Assembly (NCBI GenBank): GCA_025526915.1
Contig: JAHLKH010000020.1
Coordinates: 1 to 64,000, forward strand
From: Entophlyctis helioformis
Lineage: Eukaryota; Chytridiomycota; Chytridiomycetes; Chytridiales; Chytriomycetaceae
Direction: 5' to 3'
DNA: 64,000 bases
Every line of letters begins with the position of its first letter. The stretch's first letter is position 1. Below, piece by piece: positions 19,605 through 29,088 of the stretch. The position numbers and the translations under genes are program-made. A model generated the notes under the pieces. It did not search any database and was not told the origin of the DNA. It saw only the letters and a list, made by a program, of their open reading frames with translations.

Positions 19605-22262
19605 ATGTCCGGCCCCAACCTCTCGCTGTACGAGAACTTTATCGAGAGCATTGCGCATGTGCTCTCGCAGGCCCTCACCGACGATGAGACCGAGAAGCTG
19701 CTGTCGTCGTTCACGGCCCTGCAGCAGCGTCTGCGCCAGTTATCAACGTACGTTCTCCGCGTTTGGCTTGGCTCGGCTGGTCTGTGCTGGGCTTGGCTCG
19801 CAGTCCATGTGGCCAGCAGCATGCTGTCACACGGCTGCTGCTGACGGACCGCCTCTGTGTGCTGCATGGACTGCCGGGCTGACTGCCGTCTGACTGCCGT
19901 ATCTTGCTCGCGGTGCTGGTGGGATATCTGTGCGGTGGCTCTCGACTATGGCGTGGTGGCGGCGACAACAACAGCGACAACTTGCGCCGCCTCGAGGCCC
20001 AGACACGAGTCAAAAAGGTCGTCTGCAAGCACCCGGGCCCGTGTGCGTCCAATGCGCTGCGAGCCGTGGTGCGCTCGTTTATCATCACCTACGGTGCGTC
20101 GACTGCTGCTGGCTGCTGGCTGCTGCGCGTGCTCTGTTTGTGTGCTGGCACTCGCCGCCGCCTCTCAATCCGGCATCGGCCATCAACGGCACATCGGGTG
20201 TCCATCAGATGACTGCTCACGAGATGGCCGAGGCGATGGGCCGCACAGATCTCGCCTGATCGTTGCCTGATCCTTGCCCGATCCCTCCTGTATGGCAAGC
20301 GCCGCTTGCTGACCCGACTCCACTCTCTCGATGCTGCCCACCTGTCCTTGCGTGCTCGGCCACCAAACCACCAGGCCTCAAGTACGCTCTTGGCTTTGTG
20401 CCGGCCATCTTGACCGGCAAGGCTTTCAAAGAGTAAGCCACGCAGCTCGACATTGCTGCTGCAGTCTTCGTTCACTCACGCCTGCATTCAACCCGCCACG
20501 CTCAACCAGGCCGCGTGTGCTGCTCAAGATCGGAGGCCGCGACACGACATCCTTTGCGCTGTTCATGTCCTTCTTCATCGCAACCTACAAGGGCATGCTC
20601 TGCACGCTCCGCAACCTGCGCCAAAAGAACGACAGGTGGAACGCCTTTATCGCAGGGTGTTTTGCGGGCACAAGTATCCTGCTCGACGCGAACCGATCAC
20701 GACGCACCATGATTGCGCTGTACCTGTCGACCCGCACCGGGCATTTCCTGTCGAGATGGGTGTGGCGCGCACACTTGTCCAAATGGGTCGATAAGCTCGG
20801 CTTCAGAAACCCCAATGCGGGCAAGGCCGTTACAGCTGCATCGGGTGGTGCGATGGGCAAGGTCGGCGATGTGCACATCACCAATGGCGAGATGTCTGTC
20901 GGTATTCGCGGCGACGAGCAGCTCGTATTGAGCGATGGCCGCGGCCCGCGCTTGCTGGGCGATACGGAACGGCGGACGTCTGGCGTCAGTGGCAGTGTGA
21001 ATGGCTTGGCACAGGGCAGTCGAGGCGCCAAGTTCTCCATGGGACCAGCGAGCACGCTGACGAGTCGCGAGGCTGAGCTTGCCGAGTTTGAGGATGTGGA
21101 CGACCACCACCACACTCACCATCCGCTGCGCAAGTTTATCAGACAGACGAGCGGCGTGCTTGTGATGATGATCTCGTCGGCACAGATCCTGAACGCGTTC
21201 CTGTGCGAGCCGGACACGCTTGCGGTGAGTTGCCCCGTGCCCGCAGCTGTCTGGCAGATGGCTTGCAGCAGGCTGACTCGTGGCCCTCGCGTCACAGAAA
21301 CCATACTACTCGTTCCTGCTGACTCACGGCGGCATGCGCGCGTCGCAACCTACTCGGCCGCACGAGTTCCTTGCGGCTCTGTCCAGCACCGTCAAGGCGT
21401 GCCCCAACATGAAGTCGACAAAGTACCTGCCGATCCCTGACGGCGCGCCGTTTGAGGACTCGCTGCCGCCGGGTCTTGACTTGGACATGGTGCTCAAGTT
21501 CAAAGACTACCTCGGCCAGCACAAGCATGAGAATATCATGTGCTCGTTCCAGCATGCGCACACGACCAGTTGTTGGACGGCTGCGGCTGGCGCGTTCTCG
21601 GACGAATGGGTCCGTGCCTTGTCGCTGTATGCGCCACTCAACGCGGTAAGGCACATCATGGCGTGGACGTGGACGTGGACGTGGATGGACGACAGATCCG
21701 TCTACTGACCGCGAGACACCCCGCACCGGCACGCAGGTCATGACGGTCATCTTCCGAGGCACCAAGATCATCAAATCGCCAACAAAGTCGGCCATCAACT
21801 ACGCCAAGTCCACGCTGCGCTCGACGCTCTTTCTCACCTGCTACGTCGCGAGCGCGCGGTCTGTCCTCTGCCTGTTCCGCAACCTCGCCGGCCACGACCG
21901 GAGCTGGATGTACTACGTCAACGGTCTCATTGCGGGGTCGATGGTGCTCATTGAAGTCCCCGGCCGCCGTCTCGAGCTTGGCCTGTACTGCCTGCCGCGC
22001 GCCATCGAGAGCCTGTGGCACTCGCTCGGCAAGCGCGGGTACGTGCGCAACATCCCGTACGGCGAGGCGGTGTACTTTTGTCTGTCAACGGGCGTGCTCA
22101 TGACGCTGTATCAGTCGGATCCGGGATCCATCCATGAAGGGTAAGTCGGGCGGTGTGCACGATCGGCCGGCCGGCTGCACTTGATGCTTGTGCTGACTGA
22201 CTGACTGTGTGTGTGTGTGCAGGTACCGCAAGGTCATGTACCGCTTCTTTGGCGTCAACTGA
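19605..22262 (+). CDS. TMEM135-like membrane protein
   Basis: Exons 19605-19747, about 19883-20093, 20375-20432, 20510-21224, 21298-21645, 21737-22140 and 22223-22262. The segment CKHPGPCASNALRAVVRSF is the Cys-rich N-terminal signature of TMEM135; repeated hydrophobic helices with Tim17/22-like glycine patterns follow (NAFIAGCFAGTSI, YYVNGLIAGSMVLIE). TMEM135 acts in peroxisomes and mitochondria in lipid handling and organelle dynamics in animals. Between the helix groups is a variable polar stretch with a His-rich patch (DDHHHTHHP). The 3' splice site of exon 2 is unresolved: no AG lies just upstream of the conserved frame, so a base error or unusual acceptor is likely. The last intron ends in a GT repeat. 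AATAAA is at 22317. Confidence 0.85.
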
Positions 22263-22316
22263 CACTGCACTCGCCGTTCTCCCGCCGGATCATCTCTTGA
22301 GCCACATCCGCTCGCC

Positions 22317-22322
22317 AATAAA
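22317..22322 (+). terminator. Poly(A) signal of the TMEM135-like gene
   Basis: AATAAA 55 nt after the stop codon and about 90 nt before the COX17 start codon. Confidence 0.6.
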
Positions 22323-22414
22323 CCCGTTTGCGGCCGAAGCCTGGACTTGCCTTGCACATCGCCAACCGCATCACATCGTTGCCCAACACTCGTCAACACA
22401 CAGCACACAGCAAC

Positions 22415-22651
22415 ATGGGCGCTTCTCAATCAACACCATTCACGCAGACGCAGCAGCCGTCCCTCCTCTCCACACCCGCAGCAGCACCAGCAGCACCCGC
22501 AGCAGCAGAGCCCAAGTGCAAGCCGTGCTGCGCCTGCCCCGAGACCCGCAAGGTGCGGGACGAGTGTGTCATCGTCAAGGGCGAAGAAGCCTGCGCCGAC
22601 CTGATCAAGGCACACCAGGACTGCATGCGGGCCATGGGCTTCAACATCTGA
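22415..22651 (+). CDS. COX17: Cytochrome c oxidase copper chaperone COX17
   Basis: A single-exon gene of 78 codons. The C-terminal half carries the copper-binding Cys-Cys in [16 protein letters not shown] and the twin CX9C fold ([11 protein letters not shown], then [11 protein letters not shown]) that is oxidised by Mia40 in the intermembrane space. COX17 hands copper to SCO1 and COX11 for cytochrome oxidase assembly. The N-terminal 30 residues are an Ala/Pro/Gln-rich extension, longer than in yeast. It is the first ATG after the upstream gene and its size fits the family. AATAAA lies at 22704. Confidence 0.96.
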   Translation: MGASQSTPFTQTQQPSLLSTPAAAPAAPAAAEPKCKPCCACPETRKVRDECVIVKGEEACADLIKAHQDCMRAMGFNI

Positions 22652-22703
22652 GGCCCTCTTCCCGCCTGCCCGCCCGCCTGTCCAGCCGCCCGCCCGCCCA
22701 ACC

Positions 22704-22709
22704 AATAAA
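22704..22709 (+). terminator. Poly(A) signal of COX17
   Basis: AATAAA 53 nt after the COX17 stop, followed by a GT-rich tract (TGTGTGTCTGTGTG), the usual downstream element for cleavage and polyadenylation. Confidence 0.65.
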
Positions 22710-22790
22710 CCAGACCCTATATGTGTGTGTCTGTGTGTGTGTCTGTGTGTACAAGCCAAGTGATGTATTGGATGACGCCATGCCATGGTG

Positions 22791-25700
22791 TCATGTCGAC
22801 GAGGATGGCGAGCCAGCGAGACCGAGGATCGGCGCCAGCAACGCCGACGCCGCGTTGGCAATGGTTGCTGTCGCCGCTGTCGTTGCTGTTGCTGCTGTCG
22901 CTGCTGCTGCTGTTGTGGGCTGCGAGGGGCCATCGGCCGGATCGGCCGCACCGGACGGCAGCGTGGACCGATCGTCCATCATGTCCATGACGAGCGAAGG
23001 GATGGACGGCAGCACGTCCCACAGCGCGTCGGTCCGTCCAAAAATGGGCACGTTGAACGGCAGCAGCGAGCGCGAGTCGAGCAGCGGGTTGAGCGCCTGC
23101 TTGGCCATCTCGCGCGCGTCCTCGTCATCGTCGTCATTGCCGTCGTTGTTGCCGTCGTTGTTGCCGTTGTCGGCATGGTTGGCATGGCTGGCGTCGTGCG
23201 TGGCAGATGCATCGCTGCCCGGTGCCGCCGCAATGACAGCGTCAATGTCCACTGGCGCGGCCACCGACCCGCGACGCGCTGTGCGCACCATCACAAACTC
23301 GTCGATGCGCTGCTGGAGGAGCGTCTCGATCTCGGGGCGGAACGACGCCTCGCCCGCCTCGTACCGGTAGTTCTCCATCGCCTTGTGGATCATGGCCGTG
23401 GTGAGGGCGTCGAGGGCGTTGGTCACGTCGAGGAACGCCTCGAGGTCGGGCACCGTCGACACAATCTGGAGAAACTGCGTCATCTGCACCGCGGGCTTGA
23501 GGTGGTGGACGAGCGGGCCGCGGTGGCCAAACGACCGTGTTTTGGTGGGCACGGCCGGCGGCGGCTGGTCGTCGCGCGGCTTGGGCGGCGGCACCTGCGA
23601 CAGCGAGGCAGAGACTGCCGGCGCGGCTGCCGAGAACGTCGTGAGCACCTCTTGCTCGCGCACCCAATCGAGGATGACGGAGAGATTCATCTGGATCTGG
23701 CGGGCACGGGCACGGCAGCAGATTTCGTGCGTCGAGACGATGCGGTTAAAGACCTCGGCGCCGAGGAAGTGGAGCAGCTGGTGGAACAGCTGGTACACGA
23801 CCTCCTCGTGGACCTGGCAGGACTTGAGCAGGTTGAGCGTGGACGCGAGAATCGCAGTGATGCTCTGTGGAGAGATCTCGTACTGCGGCATGAGACTGGT
23901 GCGCCGGCCTTGGGATCGCGGGCTGCGTGGCGGGGTGTACTGCTGGTTAAGGCGCAGGAGAGACTTGCGCTTGCCGAGCCCGAAAAAGACGGGCTCGTAG
24001 CGCACGCCGGCTGTCGCCTGGACCTTCTTGTAGTCGATGACGGCAGCATCAATGATGGAGTAGACGGACCGCTCGGTGTGGGCAACGAGGAGATGGTAGA
24101 TCTCGTGCACAAGGTCGTTGAGGAGACACTGGGCGTCAAAGGTGCTCACAAGAAGACCCGTGTCGCGCTTGAGGTACACGAGCAGCTGCATGACGTTGGA
24201 CAGCCAGTACGCGTACATGTGGATATCGTCGGGGCTTGCCTACAAAAAGATGCCAGACCGAGTCAGTCCAACGCACGATGCAGAGCCATGCAGCATGGCG
24301 CATCACATACATGGCCCACGACATGGCTCACCTTGACAAGAGACACAATCTTTTGGATGGCGCGGTTCAAGAAGCTGCGAAGCATCTCGTTCGAGTTCCA
24401 GTAGTGCGCATACCGCGCGCACAGGAAGATGATGTTGGCACCCACAGGCACAAAGTCTGCGCCACGCTTGGGCCGGATACGACGCACCGCAATGTCGAGG
24501 ATATGGTCGACCATACTCTCGTCAAAGACAAACATCTGGTCGGGGCGGCACTTGTCCCACTCAAACTTTTCCTTGGCCAGGAACGCGGCGTCGTCCTCGT
24601 CCTCGTCTTGCTGAAGAAGGAGAAGCGCGAGGTCGTCTGCCTCGTCCGTGTCGCTGTCTTCCGGCTCCTTGTCGTCCACAGAGGCGAATGTGGTGGTTGA
24701 CGCAGGTGTCGACGGCTCGTCGAGCCGATCCAGGGCAGCCGCTCTGGCAACAGCCCTGGACGCCTCGGCCGTCGCAGCGATCGCACGCTCCGCAGCGGGC
24801 TTTGCCGCGTCTGCCAGCCGCGCAGCCGTCTTGGCAGCGACCCGAGCGGCTTTGCGTTCGCGCTTGGCCGCCAGCTGAGGGTCGAGGATACGGACAATCT
24901 CAATGTTGCCGTTCTTGGTCGAGAGATCGACGACGCTGCGGCCCTTGTTTGAGCGGGCGTCCTTGTCGGCGCCGTTCTCGATGAGCAGCTTGGCCGCGGC
25001 CTCGTATCCGTTGGAGCAGGCCCACATGAGGGCGGTCCATCCGTCTGCGGGTCCGGGGATGGCGGATCGAGACGAGGGAGGTGGGTCAAGGCAGCGGGCC
25101 AGACACAAGCGCCACATCCAGATCCAGATCCAGATGCAGATGCAGATGCAGATCACAGCGTGGACGGGCACGGGTCGTGGTGTGCACACAGCCAGCGGGT
25201 CAGTGTGATGCGACTGGTATGGCGGGCAGCAACAGCAGAGCAACAACAACAGCAGAGCAACAACAACAAAGCAGCAGCACGACGGCCAGGCAAAGCGACC
25301 CACTCTTGTCCTTGACGTTGACCTGCACGCCGGCGTCCAGCAGGATCTGCAGCACGTCGAGATGGCCGAAACAGGCGGCCGAGATCAGCGCCGTGGAGCC
25401 GTACTCGTCGGGGGCATCCAGGTCGATGCAGTCGACAATGTCGGTGGTCAGACACTCGCGCACGCGGCCAATGTCGCCGTTGGAGGCGGCGCGCAGGTAC
25501 AGGCTGGTGAGCCGCTTGGCCCGCTCCGAGTCGGTGTAGTCGTCGTGGTGGAAGATGTCCATGGCGGACATGAGCATCTCGTCGACGCTCGGGGCGCCCA
25601 TGCCAAACAGCGACACTGCAGACGGCCGGCGGCGGTGGGCGGTTGCGCTTGCGGCGCCTGCGTTGGAGCGGGCGTTTGCAGATGCAGTTGCAGTAGTTGC

Positions 25701-26115
25701 GGTGGAAGTCGAAGTCGAAGTCGAAGTGGCGGCCGCCACAGTGGCTGCAGAGGATGCCGCAGACGAAATCCAGTCCGCCACCGACGACAAGATGCCGCTG
25801 GCATTGCCGCTGCCGTTGGTGCTGCCGTTGGTGTAGGCTGCGGCAGGCGGGCCCATGAAGCTGCGTGGGCGGGCCGAGCCGTGGGCGTGGGCGTGGGCGT
25901 GGGCGTGGGCGGGCGTGGCCAGATGCGCCGCCGGCCGAGTGCACCTGCTGGTGCCTGAGCAGAGTGTCGATGGCGCTCATGGTCGGGCGGGTCTTGGCGG
26001 GCGGCTGCGGCGGCTGCGAGTGTTGCTGCGAGTGTTGCGAGTGTTGCTGCGGGTGCGCATCGGCGGCCGTAGGGGCAGACGGCGGCTCTTCTGCGACGGT
26101 CATGGCTGCGTTCAC
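22791..26115 (-). CDS. Ankyrin-repeat and DIL (dilute) domain protein
   Basis: Exons 25304-26115, 25044-25303 spliced out as an intron (25045-25303), then 24332-25044 and 22791-24239. Ankyrin repeats cover the first half: YGSTALISAACFGHLDVLQ, then NGWTALMWACSNGYEAAAK rebuilt exactly across the first junction. The second half is a DIL domain (MYAYWLSNVMQLLVYL through QLFHQLLHFLGAE), the cargo-binding fold of class V myosins. Fungi have such ankyrin-DIL proteins, thought to act in polarity or vesicle traffic. An Ala-rich helical linker with acidic patches joins the parts; the C-terminus is Ala/Thr-rich. The N-terminal, Gln/Pro/His-rich part needs a frame correction at a GGGCGT repeat near 25900. 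Confidence 0.88.
25116..25155. repeat. Hexamer CAGATC/CAGATG repeat in an intron
   Basis: Tandem hexamers (CCAGAT three times, then GCAGAT four times) inside the 259-nt first intron of the ankyrin-DIL gene. Farther along the same intron, around 25227-25275, are CAACAACAG repeats. Confidence 0.85.
25881..25911. repeat. (GTGGGC)n hexamer inside coding sequence
   Basis: Five near-perfect hexamers in the N-terminal coding part of the ankyrin-DIL gene. In one frame they encode Ala-His repeats and in another Arg-Pro. The reading frame changes at this repeat, so a copy or base miscount is likely. Confidence 0.8.
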
Positions 26116-26257
26116 GGTGCCGTTCTAGGTCGTCGCCGCTCGTGCGGTTGCTGTGGTTGTGGTTGTGGTTGTGGTTGTGCACCGTCCGTTTAAGCCGCCT
26201 TTAGCCGTTCACTCAACAACTCACGCACGAACGCACGCGGACAGAAGGACGGACGGC
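26116..26257. promoter_or_regulatory. Short divergent promoter, ankyrin-DIL / PPR
   Basis: The 142 bp between the two start codons contain a (GGTTGT)n hexamer tract at about 26154-26178 and nothing else recognisable. Confidence 0.5.
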
Positions 26258-29035
26258 ATGGCTCGCGAGGTCCGGCTCGCCAAAGCAGCAGCAGCAGCAA
26301 CGACAGCAACAACAGCAACGAAACCAGCACAGGCAGCAACAACGACCGCCATGCGGCCTGCACCCACGGCGTCCTCTGCATGCATGCGGCTGCCTCGCCT
26401 GCTGCCTCGCTCTGCAGCACACACCGCTTCTCTTTCGGCAGCAACAACAACACGGGCGGCCTGCTGCGCACCGGCTGCCGCTCGTCTGCATCGCTCGCTG
26501 TCCACAACCACACATACAACCACACATACAGCAGCAGCCACACCTACTGCAGCAGCACCAGCAGCCACCAGAGTCCCCCGCCTTTCATTACCGCAGTTCC
26601 TCGATCTGGACTTTATCATCACAGCCATCCGCTCGCCACTGTCGTCCAACGAGTGCGACCTGCTGGGTGCCAGGCAGGCCTGGGCTACGCTCCAGTCGCT
26701 CTCGCCCGCACAGATCTCGGCCAGAGGCCCTCGCACCATCGATCGCATCGTTCAGAGAATCGCATGGCATCCGGCTCCCGCAACGGCTCTCGACTGGCTT
26801 CTTGCTGCCCTTGACATGATTGCGTCATCCTCACATCGCCTGATCACAAGCGACTTTGCGATCCTCTTGGCCTTGCTGTTCAAGCTGCCTGCCTCCGACA
26901 CCAACGCCATCGAGAGAGTCGCCGCCTTTTTAGCCCGCTTCGCTGCTCCTGTGTTGCCCACCAAGAAGAGGGTATCCTCGGATGCTGTTCCGCTCGATTT
27001 TCTTGGCCGGCTGCTCAACAGAGCCATCGAGTCGCAGTCGCGGCCCGCCATAGATGCCGTGCACGAAGCGTTTCGTGTCAGAGACGGAGCGGGCTCCTTG
27101 TCAGCCGCCAGCATGTGTCGGCTGATGGAGATCCACGCACAAAACGACAGTCTCGCCGAAGCCACCGCTCTTTACCAGAAGCTGGCGTCGGCACCACACC
27201 ATGGCATCCGCGACAGTGCCACCCTATCGTCGCACGTGATATACCTCGCCCGTGCTGGAAACCCGTCCGACGCAGAGTCGCTCATCCAGTCCTTCGAAGG
27301 CCGGTTTACGCCCTCCAGCAGCGCCTACATTGCCATTCTCGTCGGCTACATCAAGCAGAGGGATTACGAGCTTGCGCGTCTGTGGCTTGCCGCCCTGCCA
27401 GACTCGTGTCCCGAGGCATTGCCTGCGGCATGGGGCATCTGGATCCGCAAGCTGCTGCAGGTGGTCAAGGATGTGCGGACAGACGCTGTGCCCATCATTG
27501 ACGAGGCCATCGCCTCATTTGGCCACAAGGCGGATGCAAGGTTCTGGCTCAACATCATCTACGGATGCGCGAGCAGGGGCGAGTTGGACCAGGCGTACAT
27601 CTATGAGCAAATAATGGATCGGATGGGGATCCACAAGCCGCCAGATATCCATGCGGCTCTGCTCTACGGCGAGGTTTTGCACTGCGGAAACATGACCGAA
27701 CAACAAATGCGCGAGATCCAGGAGCGGATAGACGCGCTCTTGTCGACGCCGCTCGGACCTGCTGCCGAACGGGTCTACCACATGATCATTTCGGCGTATC
27801 TGACGGTGTACCAGTTTGACCCTGCCATGCGGTTGTACGAGCGCATGGTGGCACCGACGAGCTCTGGCGGTGCAGGCATACGCCCAAACGAGCACATTAT
27901 CCACTCCTTCCTGGTGTACTTTGTGCACACAAGGCAGCTCCAAGAGGGATTTGCCATGTACAGCAGGATGATGGCTGATGGCGGCGTGGTCAATGAGCGC
28001 GTGTACAACGTGCTGCTCGAGTTGGCGAGGTTCAATGTCGAGCTCATGTTCTCGACATGGCAGAGGCTGCAGGACCATGTACAGTTGCGGACGTTCCCTG
28101 CCATCAAGCCGCTGGCTCTGACGGACTTTGCTGCCGACACGGATCGGGCAAGACAAGAGGACGAACCGACTGCCGCCACGACGTCTGCTCTGCCAACTGA
28201 CGCGCCAAGAGCCCTGCCCGTGCCAAGCGACGACCCTGGCCATGCGTCACAAGTGCTGGTGTACCAGGGGCTGTCCGGCTCGCATTACCGCGCACTGGTG
28301 TTCTGCCTGTTGCGCTACGGCCGCTACGAAGACGCCAAGCAAGCCATCACAGAAATGTCCAACCGTCGCATCGAACTCTCGCCCTCGACATACGTTCTCC
28401 TTGCCCAAGCTCGACGTCGAAGCGGCGATCCTGACGGCGCGGTAAAGATCCTCTCGATGGCACAACGAGCCGGAATCTACGCCAACCGCCAGTTCTACCA
28501 CGCGTACATGCGCGCGCTGCTGGATATCGGCCGCCAGGATCGTGTGCTGGCCCTGCTGGAGGAAATGCTCGACCGTGACATCAACCCAACAGCGCTCACG
28601 TTCACCTGGGTCGGCCTTGCCAATGCCCTTGATGCCAATCTGGACGGCCTGTGCCGTGATATCCTGTGCGGGCAAGCACTCGGCGGCCAGAGCTCCAAGG
28701 CACTGTACCGACATGCTCATGCCATGTGCGAGCAGATTCTCGCTGGTGACCATGGGGCTGGAGCAGCCGGGCAGGTCCAGACGCCGCCAAATCACATACC
28801 CAAGACCTACCAGCCAACACCGCAGGCTGTGCAGATGCTTGACGAGCGGCTGGCGCATGTAGCCCAAATGCCGGCCACGATCGAGTTTATCCAGCGATGT
28901 GTGTACCTGAGGACCAACAGCAACGCCCTGCGGCCGCTCACTGCCAGACGCCTGCACGCCATTCAAGTGTTCCGGTCGACCCGTAAACCGCCGCCACCAC
29001 CGCCTCCGTCGTCATCACCGTCGCATGCAGAATAA
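26258..29035 (+). CDS. Mitochondrial pentatricopeptide-repeat (PPR) protein
   Basis: A single uninterrupted frame of about 925 codons. After an Ala/Thr/Arg-rich presequence the protein is made of helical pairs with PPR character, such as LVGYIKQRDYELARLWLAAL, AERVYHMIISAYLTVYQFD, VYNVLLELARFNVE and HYRALVFCLLRYGRYEDAK. PPR proteins bind organellar RNA, here most likely mitochondrial transcripts. Repeat boundaries are loose, as in fungal PPRs, so the RNA target cannot be read. In-frame ATGs at about 26351 and 26384 are alternative starts that still leave a basic leader. The C-terminus is Pro/Ser-rich. The stop codon lies within an AATAAA signal, and the convergent neighbour ends 53 bp away. 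Confidence 0.88.
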   Translation: MAREVRLAKAAAAATTATTATKPAQAATTTAMRPAPTASSACMRLPRLLPRSAAHTASLSAATTTRAACCAPAAARLHRSLSTTTHTTTHTAAATPTAAAPAATRVPRLSLPQFLDLDFIITAIRSPLSSNECDLLGARQAWATLQSLSPAQISARGPRTIDRIVQRIAWHPAPATALDWLLAALDMIASSSHRLITSDFAILLALLFKLPASDTNAIERVAAFLARFAAPVLPTKKRVSSDAVPLDFLGRLLNRAIESQSRPAIDAVHEAFRVRDGAGSLSAASMCRLMEIHAQNDSLAEATALYQKLASAPHHGIRDSATLSSHVIYLARAGNPSDAESLIQSFEGRFTPSSSAYIAILVGYIKQRDYELARLWLAALPDSCPEALPAAWGIWIRKLLQVVKDVRTDAVPIIDEAIASFGHKADARFWLNIIYGCASRGELDQAYIYEQIMDRMGIHKPPDIHAALLYGEVLHCGNMTEQQMREIQERIDALLSTPLGPAAERVYHMIISAYLTVYQFDPAMRLYERMVAPTSSGGAGIRPNEHIIHSFLVYFVHTRQLQEGFAMYSRMMADGGVVNERVYNVLLELARFNVELMFSTWQRLQDHVQLRTFPAIKPLALTDFAADTDRARQEDEPTAATTSALPTDAPRALPVPSDDPGHASQVLVYQGLSGSHYRALVFCLLRYGRYEDAKQAITEMSNRRIELSPSTYVLLAQARRRSGDPDGAVKILSMAQRAGIYANRQFYHAYMRALLDIGRQDRVLALLEEMLDRDINPTALTFTWVGLANALDANLDGLCRDILCGQALGGQSSKALYRHAHAMCEQILAGDHGAGAAGQVQTPPNHIPKTYQPTPQAVQMLDERLAHVAQMPATIEFIQRCVYLRTNSNALRPLTARRLHAIQVFRSTRKPPPPPPPSSSPSHAE

Positions 29036-29036
29036 A
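29031..29036 (+). terminator. AATAAA overlapping the PPR stop codon
   Basis: The hexamer AATAAA contains the TAA stop (29033-29035) of the PPR gene, so the poly(A) signal starts inside the last codon. Confidence 0.65.
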
Positions 29037-29088
29037 TGCGTCCGTGCGTTGTGGGTTTGTGAGACAGTCTGAGATGTATTTTATGGGG

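Noticed and set aside
22785..24404. 539-codon plus-strand open frame
   Set aside because: It is antisense to the DIL-domain exon; composition (Arg/Glu/Val-rich) follows the GC skew of the real gene.
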